A DNA stretch of 64,000 nt, taken from assembly GCF_000017205.1 (NCBI RefSeq), contig NC_009656.1:2608001-2672000 (forward strand), written 5' to 3'. Source of the stretch: Pseudomonas paraeruginosa PA7. Lineage in GTDB: Bacteria; Pseudomonadota; Gammaproteobacteria; Pseudomonadales; Pseudomonadaceae. The translations under genes were made by a program, and so were the position numbers. Below, piece by piece: positions 25,410-35,111 of the stretch. The notes under the pieces are model-generated. The model saw only the letters and a program-made list of their open reading frames with translations. It did not search any database and had not been told where the DNA came from. How positions within the stretch are numbered: position 1 is the first letter of the stretch; the number at the start of each line of letters is the position of its first letter.

Positions 25410-27236
25410 ATGACCGCCGTTTTCGACGCGAGCGCCTTCCTCGCCACCTGTAGCAACCGGCCAGGCGTGTACCGCATGTTCGATGCGGACGCCAAGCTGC
25501 TCTATGTCGGCAAGGCGAAGAGCCTGAAGAAGCGCCTGGCCAGCTATTTCCGCAAGTCCGGCCTGGCGCCGAAGACCGCCGCCCTGGTGGTGCGGATCGC
25601 CCAGGTGGAAACCACCATCACCGCCAACGAGACCGAGGCGCTGCTGCTGGAGCAGACGCTGATCAAGGAGTGGCGTCCGCCGTACAACATCCTGCTGCGG
25701 GACGACAAGTCGTATCCCTTCGTCTTTCTCTCCAGCGAGGACGAGTATCCGCGGCTGTCCCTGCATCGCGGCGCGAAGAAGCGCAAGGGACGCTACTTCG
25801 GCCCGTATCCCAGCGCCGGGGCGATTCGCGAGAGCCTCAACCTGCTACAGAAGGCCTTCCTCGTCCGCCAGTGCGAGGACAGTTATTTCCGCAACCGCAC
25901 GCGGCCTTGCCTGCAGTACCAGATCAAGCGCTGCAAGGGACCCTGCGTGGGTCTGGTCGGCCCGGAGGAGTACGCCGAGGACGTGCGCCACTCGGTGATG
26001 TTCCTCGAAGGGCGGAGCAACGCCCTGGCCGATGAGCTGAACACCGGCATGGAGCAGGCGGCGATGCGCCTGGACTTCGAGAAGGCTGCCGAACTGCGCG
26101 ACCAGGTGGCGATCCTGCGCAGGGTCCAGGACCAGCAGAGCATGGAGGGCGGCAACGGCGACGTCGATATCGTCGCGGCCATCGTCACCCCCGGCGGCGC
26201 CTGCGTCCACCTGATCAGCGTGCGCGGCGGACGGGTGCTGGGCAGCAAGAACTTCTTCCCGCAGGTGGCGATCGAGGAGGAGGTCGGCGAAGTGCTGCTG
26301 GCGTTCCTCGGCCAGTACTACCTCAGCCACCAGGAGCGCGACCTGCCGGCGGAACTGATCGTCAACGTGATGCACGAGGATTTCCCGGTGCTGGTCGCGG
26401 CGATCGCCGAGGCCCGCGGCCGCCAGCTGGAAATCAGCTACCGCGTGCGCGGCACCCGCGCCCGCTGGCAGCAACTGGCGGTGACCAACGCCGAGCAGGC
26501 GCTGGGCGCGCGCCTGGCCAATCGCCAGCACGTGGCCGCACGCTTCGAGGCGCTGGCCGAGGCGCTCGACCTGGCCGAGCCGCCGCAGCGCCTGGAGTGC
26601 TTCGACATCAGCCATTCCAGCGGCGAGGCCACCGTGGCTTCCTGCGTGGTGTTCGGCCCGGAGGGACCGCTGAAGTCGGACTATCGCCGCTACAACATCG
26701 AAGGCGTCACCGCCGGCGACGACTACGCGGCGATGCACCAGGCGCTGACCCGCCGTTTCAGCCGGCTGAAGGAGGGCGAGGGGAAGATGCCCGACATTCT
26801 CCTGGTGGATGGCGGCAAGGGGCAGCTGGCCATGGCCCAGGAAGTACTCCAGGAACTGGCGGTCGCCGGCCTGATCCTGCTCGGCGTGGCCAAGGGCGTG
26901 ACGCGCAAGCCGGGGCTGGAAACCCTCTACCTGAACGACGCCGCCCACGAGTTCACTTTGCCGGCCGATTCGCCGGCGCTGCACCTAATCCAGCAGATCC
27001 GCGACGAAGCCCACCGTTTCGCCATTACCGGCCACCGCGCGCGGCGCGGCAAGGCGCGGCGGACCTCGACCCTGGAGGACGTGCCTGGCGTCGGTCCCAA
27101 ACGTCGGCGCGACCTGCTCAAGCATTTCGGCGGGTTGCAGGAATTGTCACGGGCCAGTATCGATGAACTGGCCAAAGCACCCGGTATCAGTAAAAAGCTC
27201 GCCGAGCAGATTTATGCCGTCCTGCACAGCGAGTAG
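25410..27236 (+). CDS. uvrC: Excinuclease ABC subunit C
   Basis: UvrC (608 residues) makes both incisions in nucleotide excision repair. The GIY-YIG nuclease for the 3' cut is N-terminal ([24 protein letters not shown], about 16-40), the UVR domain that contacts UvrB is near 200-235 ([20 protein letters not shown]), the RNase H-like half for the 5' cut contains [16 protein letters not shown] and [13 protein letters not shown], and the double helix-hairpin-helix closes the protein ([18 protein letters not shown]). It is translated directly after gacA. Confidence 0.97.
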   Translation: MTAVFDASAFLATCSNRPGVYRMFDADAKLLYVGKAKSLKKRLASYFRKSGLAPKTAALVVRIAQVETTITANETEALLLEQTLIKEWRPPYNILLRDDKSYPFVFLSSEDEYPRLSLHRGAKKRKGRYFGPYPSAGAIRESLNLLQKAFLVRQCEDSYFRNRTRPCLQYQIKRCKGPCVGLVGPEEYAEDVRHSVMFLEGRSNALADELNTGMEQAAMRLDFEKAAELRDQVAILRRVQDQQSMEGGNGDVDIVAAIVTPGGACVHLISVRGGRVLGSKNFFPQVAIEEEVGEVLLAFLGQYYLSHQERDLPAELIVNVMHEDFPVLVAAIAEARGRQLEISYRVRGTRARWQQLAVTNAEQALGARLANRQHVAARFEALAEALDLAEPPQRLECFDISHSSGEATVASCVVFGPEGPLKSDYRRYNIEGVTAGDDYAAMHQALTRRFSRLKEGEGKMPDILLVDGGKGQLAMAQEVLQELAVAGLILLGVAKGVTRKPGLETLYLNDAAHEFTLPADSPALHLIQQIRDEAHRFAITGHRARRGKARRTSTLEDVPGVGPKRRRDLLKHFGGLQELSRASIDELAKAPGISKKLAEQIYAVLHSE

Positions 27237-27269
27237 AATGCCGGCTCACCTCGCAGCCTAGATGGTCCG

Positions 27270-27830
27270 ATGAATATCCCCAATCTGCTCACGTTACTGC
27301 GCGTCCTGCTCATCCCGATCTTCATTCTGCTGTTCTATCTGCCGACATCGTGGAGCTACCTGACCGCCAGTGCCGTGTTCGCCCTGGCCGCCGCCACCGA
27401 CTGGCTGGACGGCTACCTCGCCCGTCGCCTCGGGCAGAGCACGCCGTTCGGCGCCTTCCTCGATCCGGTAGCGGACAAGCTGATGGTGGCGGTGGCGCTG
27501 GTCCTGCTGGTGGAGGAGCACGCCAACCTGTGGCTGACCCTGCCGGCGGTGATCATCATTGGCCGGGAGATCGTGGTCTCCGCGCTGCGCGAGTGGATGG
27601 CCGAGCTGGGGGCGAGGGCGCAGGTCGCCGTTTCCAACCTGGGCAAGTGGAAGACCGCCGCGCAGATGCTGGCGCTGGTCATCCTGCTGGCGAATCCGCC
27701 GCTGATGACGTTCTGGGTGATTCTCGGCTATGTCCTGCTGATCATCTCCGCGGCGTTGACTCTGTGGTCAATGGTGCACTACCTGCTGGCCGCCTGGCCG
27801 CACCTGTCGACCACCCCGAAAGAGAAATAA
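27270..27830 (+). CDS. pgsA: CDP-diacylglycerol--glycerol-3-phosphate 3-phosphatidyltransferase
   Basis: PgsA (186 residues) makes phosphatidylglycerol-phosphate in the inner membrane, the committed step to PG and cardiolipin. The CDP-alcohol phosphotransferase signature D-G-x2-A-R-x8-G-x3-D-x3-D is seen as [27 protein letters not shown] (about 49-75). About five hydrophobic segments cross the membrane. It lies 33 bases after uvrC and is probably in the gacA-uvrC-pgsA transcript. Confidence 0.96.
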   Translation: MNIPNLLTLLRVLLIPIFILLFYLPTSWSYLTASAVFALAAATDWLDGYLARRLGQSTPFGAFLDPVADKLMVAVALVLLVEEHANLWLTLPAVIIIGREIVVSALREWMAELGARAQVAVSNLGKWKTAAQMLALVILLANPPLMTFWVILGYVLLIISAALTLWSMVHYLLAAWPHLSTTPKEK

Positions 27831-27849
27831 ACTTTTTTGAATCAAGGAG

Positions 27850-27877
27850 TTGACACGGCGCCACGATCCTATACAAT
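27850..27877 (+). promoter_or_regulatory. Probable sigma70 promoter of tRNA-Gly
   Basis: TTGACA (27850-27855) and TACAAT (27872-27877) are 16 bases apart and end 21 bases before the tRNA. Both hexamers are near consensus. Confidence 0.75.
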
Positions 27878-27898
27878 GGCGCCCGTCACCAAGACAAA

Positions 27899-27974
<76 letters not shown>

Positions 27975-27980
27975 GATATC

Positions 27981-28012
27981 GACCTGCAGAACTCCACTGG
28001 ATTCTGCAGGTC
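27981..28012. repeat. Perfect 11-bp inverted repeat after tRNA-Gly
   Basis: GACCTGCAGAA and TTCTGCAGGTC are separated by 10 bases. The hairpin lies between the tRNA end and the terminator, so it would be in the precursor transcript. Confidence 0.8.
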
Positions 28013-28015
28013 ACG

Positions 28016-28041
28016 AAAAGGGCCGAAAGGCCCTTTTTTCG
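28016..28041 (+). terminator. Terminator of tRNA-Gly
   Basis: AAAAGGGCC-gaaa-GGCCCTTTTTTCG is a stable GNRA-loop hairpin followed by six T. Confidence 0.9.
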
Positions 28042-28480
28042 TTTCTCCGCATGCTTCGCCGGCCTGGTGCCGGAGCAGCATCCGCATCGCCCGGACTCCT
28101 TGCCGGTTCTCATCGACCCGCCTTCAGGAAGTCACCCCACTTGCGCACCAGATAGTTGTGTTCGTCGATCACTGAATTCCACGCACCGATGTGAACCACC
28201 TGCCTGGCGGGCCTGGCAACGCGCGCATGGCGGCGATCATCCGCCCGTCCCGGATTCCGATGAACGTCGGGCGCATCCTGCACGAGGCGCTCGGCACCGG
28301 CTGGTCTTCGGGTCGTTGCTCTACGGCACCGTCGAATCCGCCTCTTCGTGCCTGCGCGACCACCTGCTCCGTGCGCGCGACCGGAGCCTGCAGCGGCTCG
28401 AGGTGCTGTCGTCCTGCCCGAGCCGGAGTTGCCGCCCTATCTGGAGCGATTGGCGTAACGGCGCCGAGTCGACCGGCGGC
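28042..28480. other. 439 bases without a confident gene; possible decayed coding sequence
   Basis: No intact gene is supported. On the minus strand a short frame ending near 28110 reads VVHIGAWNSVIDEHNYLVRK, which looks protein-like, but it has no start or partner sequence upstream. This may be a remnant left by strain-specific gene turnover between tRNA-Gly and the EAL gene. Confidence 0.4.
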
Positions 28481-30034
28481 TCACTCGCAGCGCCGTGTCC
28501 CCGGTTTCAGGCGTTCCTGCAGTTTATCGGGTGTTTCCGGATGGCCGAAATACCAGCCCTGGGCGAAGATCGTCTGTCCGACGCCCTCCAGCAGTTGCGC
28601 CTGCTCCCGCGTTTCCAGCCCTTCGAAGACCAGGCCGACCTCGAGCCGGCGGGCGATGGCGAGGATCTCCGGAATGAGCGAGGCGCGCTGCCGGGCCGAG
28701 CCGGGTAGCAGGGAGCGATCGACCTTGATGTAGTCCACCGGCAGGTGCTGCAGCTGCGCCAGGCTGGAGTAGCCGGTGCCGAAGTCGTCGATGTAGATGG
28801 GATGCCCCTGTCCGCGCAGGCGTTCGAGTTGCGGGAGGATGTCCTGCAGTTCCGCTGTGGAGCGTTCGGTCAGTTCGAAGCCGACATGGTGCCGGCCAAG
28901 GCCTTCCGGCCAGAGCCGCTGCAGGGTGGCCGCCAGACTGCCGTCCAGCAGTTCCGGGGTGCTGATGTTGATGGCCACGCGGAAGTCCGGCAGCTTCTCG
29001 AACAGGCCGCGCATGTCCTCCAGTACGGTGTCCAGGACGAATGCCGTGATGGCGCCGATCACGCCGCAGCGCTCGGCTTCGGCGATGAACACGTCCGGCG
29101 GGGCCGGGCCGTCGGGCCAGCGGATCAGCGCTTCGGCCGAGACGATCTCCGGCGGTTCGCCCAGGCGCATGATCGGTTGATAGCGCACGGTGAATCCGCC
29201 GTTCGCCAGCGCCCGCCGGATCTGGGCCGAGAGTGCGGTCCGGCGGCGGTGCAGGAGCAGGGCCAGGCCGCCCAGGGCGCTGCCCAGCAGTATGCCGGCA
29301 CTGCCCAGCAGCCAGGCTGCCTGGCGGTTGGCGTGTTCTTCAGCGGGGCGAGCCTGGACCACGGTGGCGCACAGCGGGACGCGTGCGGAGCAGAACCTTT
29401 TTCCCTGTTCGAAACCCGCCACCCGCGCGGCCTCGATGTAGCCGGGCAGGCCGTGCCTGTCCAGGCCTATGACCAGCGGTGTCGGTTCGTCGCGGAGCGA
29501 GATGACATAGTTGAGGCCGGGCGAGGTTGGCACGCCGAAGGCATCGAGGTCGATCAGCAGGCTGGATCGCTTCGCCCGGACCACCACACCCAGGGTGCTG
29601 GGGTCCAGCAGCAGTCCCGCTTTCCAGAAGAGTTGCAGACCGCCATCGAAGGGTATGGATCGCTGCTTCGGGACGAAAGGTTCAGGCAGGACGCCCAGCA
29701 TCGTCGTACAGGCGAGGTCGTTGCCTTCCAGGCGCCCCAGGTCCTTGGTGAACTTCGAGCGCATCAGTTCCGAACGCAGCAGCGACAGGTCCGCCGCGCT
29801 GCACGCGGCATGCCCGGAGCGGTCGATGGCGGTGAGCGTGCGTACCACCGAGGCCATGACCTGGTCGACCTGTGCGATCACCTCCGCGCCCTGGTTGCCG
29901 ATCGAGCGGGTGAGAAGGCGTTCTGCAACAGGATTGCTTGCTTTCAGGGCAGATAATGTGGTTACGAGCAAAACGACGAGGAACACCAGATAGCCCGACC
30001 ATCTGGAGGTCGCCCATCTCTGCGCTTTCATCAT
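28481..30034 (-). CDS. CSS-motif EAL-domain cyclic-di-GMP phosphodiesterase
   Basis: The 517-residue membrane protein has a transmembrane segment at about 12-30, a periplasmic CSS-type domain (about 35-238) with cysteines C78 (in AACSAAD) and C109, a second transmembrane segment at about 240-262, and a cytoplasmic EAL domain. The catalytic pattern is complete: EALIRW, FRVAINIS, FELTERS, IDDFGTGYSSL, IKVDRSL and FEGLET. It should hydrolyse c-di-GMP to pGpG. In CSS phosphodiesterases the disulfide state of the periplasmic cysteines controls activity. The ATG at 30034 is used because it precedes the first membrane segment; a longer frame to 30157 looks non-coding. Confidence 0.9.
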   Translation of the reverse strand: MMKAQRWATSRWSGYLVFLVVLLVTTLSALKASNPVAERLLTRSIGNQGAEVIAQVDQVMASVVRTLTAIDRSGHAACSAADLSLLRSELMRSKFTKDLGRLEGNDLACTTMLGVLPEPFVPKQRSIPFDGGLQLFWKAGLLLDPSTLGVVVRAKRSSLLIDLDAFGVPTSPGLNYVISLRDEPTPLVIGLDRHGLPGYIEAARVAGFEQGKRFCSARVPLCATVVQARPAEEHANRQAAWLLGSAGILLGSALGGLALLLHRRRTALSAQIRRALANGGFTVRYQPIMRLGEPPEIVSAEALIRWPDGPAPPDVFIAEAERCGVIGAITAFVLDTVLEDMRGLFEKLPDFRVAINISTPELLDGSLAATLQRLWPEGLGRHHVGFELTERSTAELQDILPQLERLRGQGHPIYIDDFGTGYSSLAQLQHLPVDYIKVDRSLLPGSARQRASLIPEILAIARRLEVGLVFEGLETREQAQLLEGVGQTIFAQGWYFGHPETPDKLQERLKPGTRRCE

Positions 30035-30431
30035 AGGAACGGCTCTTTGCGATAGAAGGGGCGTTCCCGATCGACGGGGCCCCGAATGATGTTTCCGACT
30101 ATCCAGCGGCCGCTGAAACGACAGCCCGGTCATGCCTGGACCCGGCTGACGCGCCATATCCTAGATGATGGCCTGGCGGCCTCATAGTGCAAGGAAGATG
30201 AAATTTTCTGACGAGGCCGCTGATGCTTGCCAGTGGCTCGTGAGTTTTCTTACAGAATTTCGCCTGTAGTTCTGTGTTCGGTCCTGCTGTCCCGCTGGCC
30301 GGTGGGAGCAGCGGATGATCATCGGGTTCACTCCATACCCCTTCGCTACCTCGGAAGGACGGTGACGGCAGCCAGGCCTCCCGCAGCGCTTCTGCCTGAC
30401 CTGGCGGCGTTCTGGGGTGGCCAGGCCGCGC

Positions 30432-31376
30432 TCATTCGCGTCCCGCCGTGTTTCCGGCCAATTCCTGCGGGCTCATGGACAGGCTCGGCGATTGGCGCAT
30501 CAGCTCCAGGGCCCAGTCGACGAAGCAGCGTACCCGCGCGGAAAGGTGGCGGTCGCCAGGGTAGACGAGGTGGATGGGGCGTGGCGCGAAGCTCCATTGC
30601 GGCAGGACCGGCACCAGCGCGCCAGCGCGCACCCAGCTTTCCACCGCGAAGGGGGCCGCCGGACAGATGCCGCTGCCGGCGAGACAGGAGGCGATGGCGA
30701 CGTCGGGATCGTCGAAGCGCAGGCCTTGGCTTGCGCCGAGATCGAAGGAGCCGTCGGTCGACTCCAGTTTCCAGGCGAAAGGGTTGCGCTGGCCGGTGAA
30801 CCAGGAGAGCCGGCGATGTTCGCGCAACTCCCGGGGATGCCGTGCTCTGCCCGTGTCCTCGAGGTAGCCCGGCGCGGCATACAGGCCCAGCCGCACGTCG
30901 CAGGCGTGGCGTGCGACCAGGCTGGAGTCCGGCAGCGTACCGCCACGGATCGCGCAGTCGATACCCTCTTCGAGCAGGTGGCTGACGCGGTCGCTGGCGC
31001 ACAGCGTGAGCGTCAGTTGCGGGTAGCGGTGCTGGAACTCGTGCAGACGGGGAGCGAGCACCCAGCGGGCGACCGAGGCCAGGGCCTCGATCCGCAGGCT
31101 GCCGCGGGGTTCGATCAGGCCACCCCTGAGGGTCGCTTCCAGCTCATCCACCTGCTGGAGGATGGAAGCGCACTTGCTGTAATAGGCGCGTCCGTCCTCG
31201 GTCAGGTTGAGGCTGCGTGTGGTCCGTTGCAGCAGTCGTGCGCCAAGGTGGCGTTCCAGGTCGGAAATGCGCTGCGAGACGCGCGCCTTGGGGATCGACA
31301 GTCGTTCGGCGGCGCGGGTGAAGCTGCCGGCCTCTACCACCGCGCCGAAGGTGGCCATCGCTGTGAGCTTGTCCAT
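30432..31376 (-). CDS. LysR-family transcriptional regulator
   Basis: The 314-residue protein has the N-terminal LysR helix-turn-helix (MATFGAVVEAGSFTRAAERLSIPKARVSQRISDLERHLGARLL) and an effector-binding domain in the CrgA-like group (RGSLRIEALASVARWVLAPRL). It is divergent from the SnoaL-like gene at 31482, with a 105-base AT-rich gap that holds an inverted repeat, so that gene is the likeliest target. The inducer is unknown. Confidence 0.9.
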   Translation of the reverse strand: MDKLTAMATFGAVVEAGSFTRAAERLSIPKARVSQRISDLERHLGARLLQRTTRSLNLTEDGRAYYSKCASILQQVDELEATLRGGLIEPRGSLRIEALASVARWVLAPRLHEFQHRYPQLTLTLCASDRVSHLLEEGIDCAIRGGTLPDSSLVARHACDVRLGLYAAPGYLEDTGRARHPRELREHRRLSWFTGQRNPFAWKLESTDGSFDLGASQGLRFDDPDVAIASCLAGSGICPAAPFAVESWVRAGALVPVLPQWSFAPRPIHLVYPGDRHLSARVRCFVDWALELMRQSPSLSMSPQELAGNTAGRE

Positions 31377-31383
31377 TGGGATT

Positions 31384-31441
31384 GTTAAATAAAAAAGAAC
31401 GAAGAGTGATTTCCTAGCATATATATCGATAAGAATTTAAC
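31384..31441. promoter_or_regulatory. Candidate LysR operator region
   Basis: GTTAAAT (31384-31390) and ATTTAAC (31435-31441) form an inverted repeat in the AT-rich gap between the LysR gene and the divergent gene. The wide spacing fits separate recognition and activation sites, but no typical T-N11-A site was confirmed. Confidence 0.4.
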
Positions 31442-31481
31442 AAATAGTATTCGCCTCACCTTCACTTTCCGAGGCGACCCC

Positions 31482-31928
31482 ATGTCCAAGGCCCTGCTCT
31501 GCGCATTGTTCCTGGTAGCTCCCATCTGCGCCTGGGCGCAGGATCCTCCGCGTTCTCCGGAAGAAGTGCCGCAAGTCCTGGAGCGCTACTTCAACGCCGG
31601 TGACCTCGATGGCCTGGCATCGCTGTACGGGGAGAACAGTGCGTTCGTGAGCGCCCCCGGTACCCGGGTCCTGGGTACCGCCCGGATCCGGAGCGCCTTG
31701 CAGCGGTTCATGGCGACGGGCGCACCGATTCGATTCAGCGTTCGCCAGGTCTACCGGGCCGGCGACATGGCGCTGATCCTGGGAGACTGGCGGATCGAGG
31801 GCGAAGGAAGGGATGGCAGTCCGGTGGACATGCGTGGCACCGCTACCGACGTGGTGATCCGGCGAGCCGACGGCAGTTGGATATACGCGATCGACAACCC
31901 GTTCGGCGTTGCCCCGGCGGCGCGGTGA
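31482..31928 (+). CDS. Secreted SnoaL-like (NTF2-fold, SgcJ/EcaC type) protein
   Basis: The 148-residue protein has a signal peptide (MSKALLCALFLVAPICAWAQ) followed by an NTF2-like domain: EEVPQVLERYFNAGDLDGLASLYGENSAFV is the typical DUF4440/SnoaL start, and later RVLGTARIRSALQRFMATGAPI. Members range from ketosteroid-isomerase-like enzymes to non-enzymatic binders, so no reaction can be assigned. It is divergent from the LysR gene and 56 bases upstream of a DsbA-family gene. Confidence 0.78.
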   Translation: MSKALLCALFLVAPICAWAQDPPRSPEEVPQVLERYFNAGDLDGLASLYGENSAFVSAPGTRVLGTARIRSALQRFMATGAPIRFSVRQVYRAGDMALILGDWRIEGEGRDGSPVDMRGTATDVVIRRADGSWIYAIDNPFGVAPAAR

Positions 31929-31984
31929 GCCCCCTGATCGACGGGCGGCCGGGCCGTCCCTGCAACCTGAAGAGAGATGCGAAC

Positions 31985-32704
31985 ATGATGACCTGCGATC
32001 CCGTCACCGGCGCCTGCCTCCTGCCCGAGCCAGAGTCTGCGCAAAGCGTTGCGCAATCTGGGGTGCACGCCGCTCCAACCGTTCACTACATCGGTGATCC
32101 GATGTGCTCCTGGTGCTGGGGCATCGAGCCGGTGGTCGGCGAGCTGGCGGCTTTCTGCGCCGCCGAGGGCATCGGCTTCGCGCTCACGGTGGGTGGCCTG
32201 CGCGCCGGTGGCGGCGATCCCTGGAACGCGGATTTCATCGAGTTCCTGCGCGCCGAATGGCGACGTATCGGCGAAGTCACCGGCCAGCCGTTCGGCTTCA
32301 CCCTGCTCGATGCGCCGTATTTCGACTATGACACCGAGCCCGCGTGCCGGGCGGTGGTCTGCGCACAGATACTCGGAGCGGACAGCGCGGACCCGAGTGC
32401 CCGGCGTTTCTTCTCCGCGGTACAGCGCAGGTTCTACGTCGAGGGCAGGGACCCCAAGGAAACCTCGTTCTATGCCGACCTTTGCGAGGAGGCAGGCCTG
32501 GACTTCGGGGCCTTCCGTTCGCTGTTCCTGTCCGCCGAGGCCCGGCAGGCGACGCAAGCCGCTTTCCTACGTTGCAGGCAGTGGGGCGTGCGTGCGTTCC
32601 CGACGCTCGCTGTCGAGCGCCGCGGGGAACTGCTGTTGCTCGCCGCCGGCTTCACCACCCGTGAGCAGGTGCTGTCGCGGCTGCGGCGGGGCCTGGCTGG
32701 CTGA
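31985..32704 (+). CDS. DsbA/FrnE-family thioredoxin-fold protein
   Basis: The 239-residue protein shows HYIGDPMCSWCWGIEPVVGEL near residue 33, a CxxC site (C-S-W-C) typical of the DsbA-family FrnE-like branch, and ends with GVRAFPTLAVERRGELLLLAAG, the cis-Pro loop region. There is no clear signal peptide, so it is probably cytoplasmic. It may be an oxidoreductase or an isomerase-type enzyme; the substrate is unknown. The ATG at 31985 has an AGAGAG site; the upstream ATG at 31877 overlaps the previous gene. Confidence 0.82.
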   Translation: MMTCDPVTGACLLPEPESAQSVAQSGVHAAPTVHYIGDPMCSWCWGIEPVVGELAAFCAAEGIGFALTVGGLRAGGGDPWNADFIEFLRAEWRRIGEVTGQPFGFTLLDAPYFDYDTEPACRAVVCAQILGADSADPSARRFFSAVQRRFYVEGRDPKETSFYADLCEEAGLDFGAFRSLFLSAEARQATQAAFLRCRQWGVRAFPTLAVERRGELLLLAAGFTTREQVLSRLRRGLAG

Positions 32705-32831
32705 GTCGTGTCCCGATGGATCGGTGGCGGATTCTGGGCCGAAAGAAGACAAGGCCTACCGTTTTGCGTGCCGCGCGCCGACGTATCGGGTAATCTCTCG
32801 GGCAAATGAACCAGCACTAGTGAAGCGAACG

Positions 32832-33374
32832 ATGGGTTTTGAACAACTTGCCGAGCTGAGGGACCGTCTGCGGGCGCAGGCGGAACAGGCGAAACCGGCC
32901 AAATCGGCTCAATCCAAAGCCAAGGCTTCTCCAGGGCGTGCGGCGAAGAAGCGCGAACCCGTGGATCCCGAGGTCGAGGCCATCTGGCGGTTGCAACGGC
33001 ATTTTCCGCTGGCGTTTCCGAAGAATCCTGCGCCAAAGGTGCCGCTCAAGCAGGGCATCCTCGAGGATGCTCAGCAGCATCTGGAGAGCCTCGGTATCAC
33101 CGCCGAGCAACTCAAGCAGGCCATCGCCACCTGGTGCCAGGGCAACCGCTACTGGTCCTGCATGGTGGAAGATGCGCCGCGCCTGGACCTGCAGGGCCAG
33201 GTAGCGGGCAAGGTCACTGCCGAGCAGGCGGTCTACGCGAAGCGCCAGGCCTCGCGCCGCCAGCGTGACCAGATGCGCGAGAAGCGCGCCAAGCGGGCGC
33301 GTGCCGCTACCGAAAGCGCAGCGGACAAGCTCGAAAGCGATGCCGACGCGCAGCCCGACTCAAGCGCTTTCTGA
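32832..33374 (+). CDS. proQ: ProQ/FinO-domain RNA-binding protein
   Basis: The 180-residue protein has a basic Lys/Ala-rich N-terminal region (about 10-40), a ProQ/FINO core (about 45-130: EAIWRLQRHFPLAFPKNPAPKVPLKQGILED, then CQGNRYWSCMVEDAPRLDLQG) and a basic C-terminal helix (KRQASRRQRDQMREKRAKRAR). ProQ proteins bind structured RNAs globally, including small RNAs and 3' ends. It corresponds to PAO1 PA2582, by memory. It is the last core gene before the accessory sulfatase locus. Confidence 0.92.
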   Translation: MGFEQLAELRDRLRAQAEQAKPAKSAQSKAKASPGRAAKKREPVDPEVEAIWRLQRHFPLAFPKNPAPKVPLKQGILEDAQQHLESLGITAEQLKQAIATWCQGNRYWSCMVEDAPRLDLQGQVAGKVTAEQAVYAKRQASRRQRDQMREKRAKRARAATESAADKLESDADAQPDSSAF

Positions 33375-33475
33375 TGCCTCGGGCGGCCCCCGGTCTCTGG
33401 TGATCGCACGTCTGCCGGCGTTCCAGCTTCGTCAGCGGCCCTGGCTGGCTCAGGCACGCCAGGTTTCCCGATCGA

Positions 33476-34918
33476 TCAGGAAGGTTCCACGCTCCCTTGC
33501 GCTGGACCAGGGGGCTGCTGGAAAGGAGGTTCCGGCGGCGGGTTGTTTCGCGGCGCCGACTGCCTGGCCAGGGCGTCGAGCAACTCGCGGTGCTGCTCCG
33601 GTCCGATGGGGTAGTACCAGGTGAGCAGGAACACGCCCGTGGTGCCCAGCAGCGGCACCAGCGACATCGTGGCCACGAGCAGTTGCAAGGTATCCGGCGA
33701 CTGCACGCTGTTGGCCACGAAGCCGATTTCTCCCAGGACCATGCCCAGGGCGCCAGCGGCGAGGCCGAGCGCGGCTTTCTGGGCGAAGATCACCGTGCCG
33801 ACGATCAGCGACTCGGTGCGGATGCCCGAGCGCCACTGACCATACTCCACGGTATCTGGGATCATCGCCCAGAAGCACACGGCGTTGGCGCTGACGCCGA
33901 TGGCGATGAAAGTCAGCACGATCATGAGCCCGGCGTAGCCGGCAGCGCTGCACAGGAACCAGAGCGCGAAGCCCAGGCCATAGAACGCCGTACCGAGCAG
34001 CAAGGCGAAACGCTTGCTGCAGCGGCGCGCCAGCTGTGCCCAGAGCGGGGCGGCGAGCGCCGCGACGACAGCCATCAGGGCGAGCGCCGTGCCGCCGAAG
34101 TCGGCGTCGTTGCGCACGTACTTGAAGTAGTAGAGAAGGTTCTTCGAGAAGAAGGTGCCGGCGAACGAGTTCATCAGGGCGATGCCGAGCATTAGCAGAA
34201 GAGGCCGGTTGAGCAGCAGCGCGGCGAGTGCGTAGCGCATGCCGGGCCAGGTGTCCGCCGGGGTGTCTTCCTCGCAGGCATCGCCGGACCCTGCCGCCAG
34301 CGCGGCGATCCACAGCATGACGCAGGCGGCGCAGGCGAAGAGCGCGGTCACCAGGCCCCAGGAGTAGGCGCCGCCGCCGAAATAGCGGACGGCTGGCAGG
34401 GTCAGCGCCGACACCGCCATCGCGGCGAGAATGGCGAATACCATGCGGATGCCGGCCATGGTCGCACGTTCTTCGCTGCTGCGGGTCACCCGCGCGTAGA
34501 GCGACGCATAGGGGACCGAGACCAGGGCGAAGAGGGTCCGGAAGGCAAGGTGGGTCGCTGCCGTCAACACCAGCAATTGCGGGCCTTCTCCGCGGGGCAG
34601 CAGGAACATCAGGACGAACGCCACGGCCAGGGGCAGCGCTCCCAGCAGCAGGTAGGGGCGGAAGCGGCCCAGGCGGGTCCGCGTCCGGTCGGCCAGGGCG
34701 CCGATCAAGGGGTCGACGACGGCGTCCCAGATGAGCGCGCTCATGTAGATGAGGCCCGCCGCGTAGGCGGATAGGCCAAGGACGTCGGTATAGAAGAACA
34801 GCAGGAAGAGCGAAGCGATCTGCCAATAGATGTTCACCCCGAAGTCGCCTGCACCCAGAGCGATCTTGCGCATCATCGGAATGCGCTGCTGTGCCATCGA
34901 AGGCGCCCGGTCCATCAT
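33476..34918 (-). CDS. GPH-family glycoside:cation symporter
   Basis: The 480-residue protein has about 12 hydrophobic segments and the glycoside-pentoside-hexuronide family signature ALIWDAVVDPLIGALADRTRTRLGRFRPYLLLGALPLA (about 60-100), with relatives such as MelB and XylP. It should import a sugar glycoside with a cation across the inner membrane. The C-terminal tail is Pro-rich. It is divergent from the formylglycine-generating enzyme gene, from a promoter region with two TetR-type operators, so it is probably the importer for the product of the sulfatases. Confidence 0.88.
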   Translation of the reverse strand: MMDRAPSMAQQRIPMMRKIALGAGDFGVNIYWQIASLFLLFFYTDVLGLSAYAAGLIYMSALIWDAVVDPLIGALADRTRTRLGRFRPYLLLGALPLAVAFVLMFLLPRGEGPQLLVLTAATHLAFRTLFALVSVPYASLYARVTRSSEERATMAGIRMVFAILAAMAVSALTLPAVRYFGGGAYSWGLVTALFACAACVMLWIAALAAGSGDACEEDTPADTWPGMRYALAALLLNRPLLLMLGIALMNSFAGTFFSKNLLYYFKYVRNDADFGGTALALMAVVAALAAPLWAQLARRCSKRFALLLGTAFYGLGFALWFLCSAAGYAGLMIVLTFIAIGVSANAVCFWAMIPDTVEYGQWRSGIRTESLIVGTVIFAQKAALGLAAGALGMVLGEIGFVANSVQSPDTLQLLVATMSLVPLLGTTGVFLLTWYYPIGPEQHRELLDALARQSAPRNNPPPEPPFQQPPGPAQGSVEPS

Positions 34919-35016
34919 TTTCCAACCCTTTGTGATTGCCGTTTCTGGCTATTGTTTTTTCCGTGCCGCGAACCTGGCGTACGGGACTTCACCGGCGGGG
35001 GGACGCCATGATGATA

Positions 35017-35036
35017 AATTATCCATATGGATAATT
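35017..35036. promoter_or_regulatory. TetR-type operator O1 (20-bp perfect palindrome) on the transporter promoter
   Basis: AATTATCCATATGGATAATT is fully symmetric. On the minus strand a TTGACA lies at 35060-35055, 17 bases before the -10 region that overlaps the operator, so a bound repressor would block the transporter promoter. Confidence 0.8.
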
Positions 35037-35111
35037 ACCTGTCGGCTCCTACCTTGTCAATTGCCCGGAGCGACAGGTTGGGCGACGGCGATCCAGTGCA
35101 CGAGACGCGGA

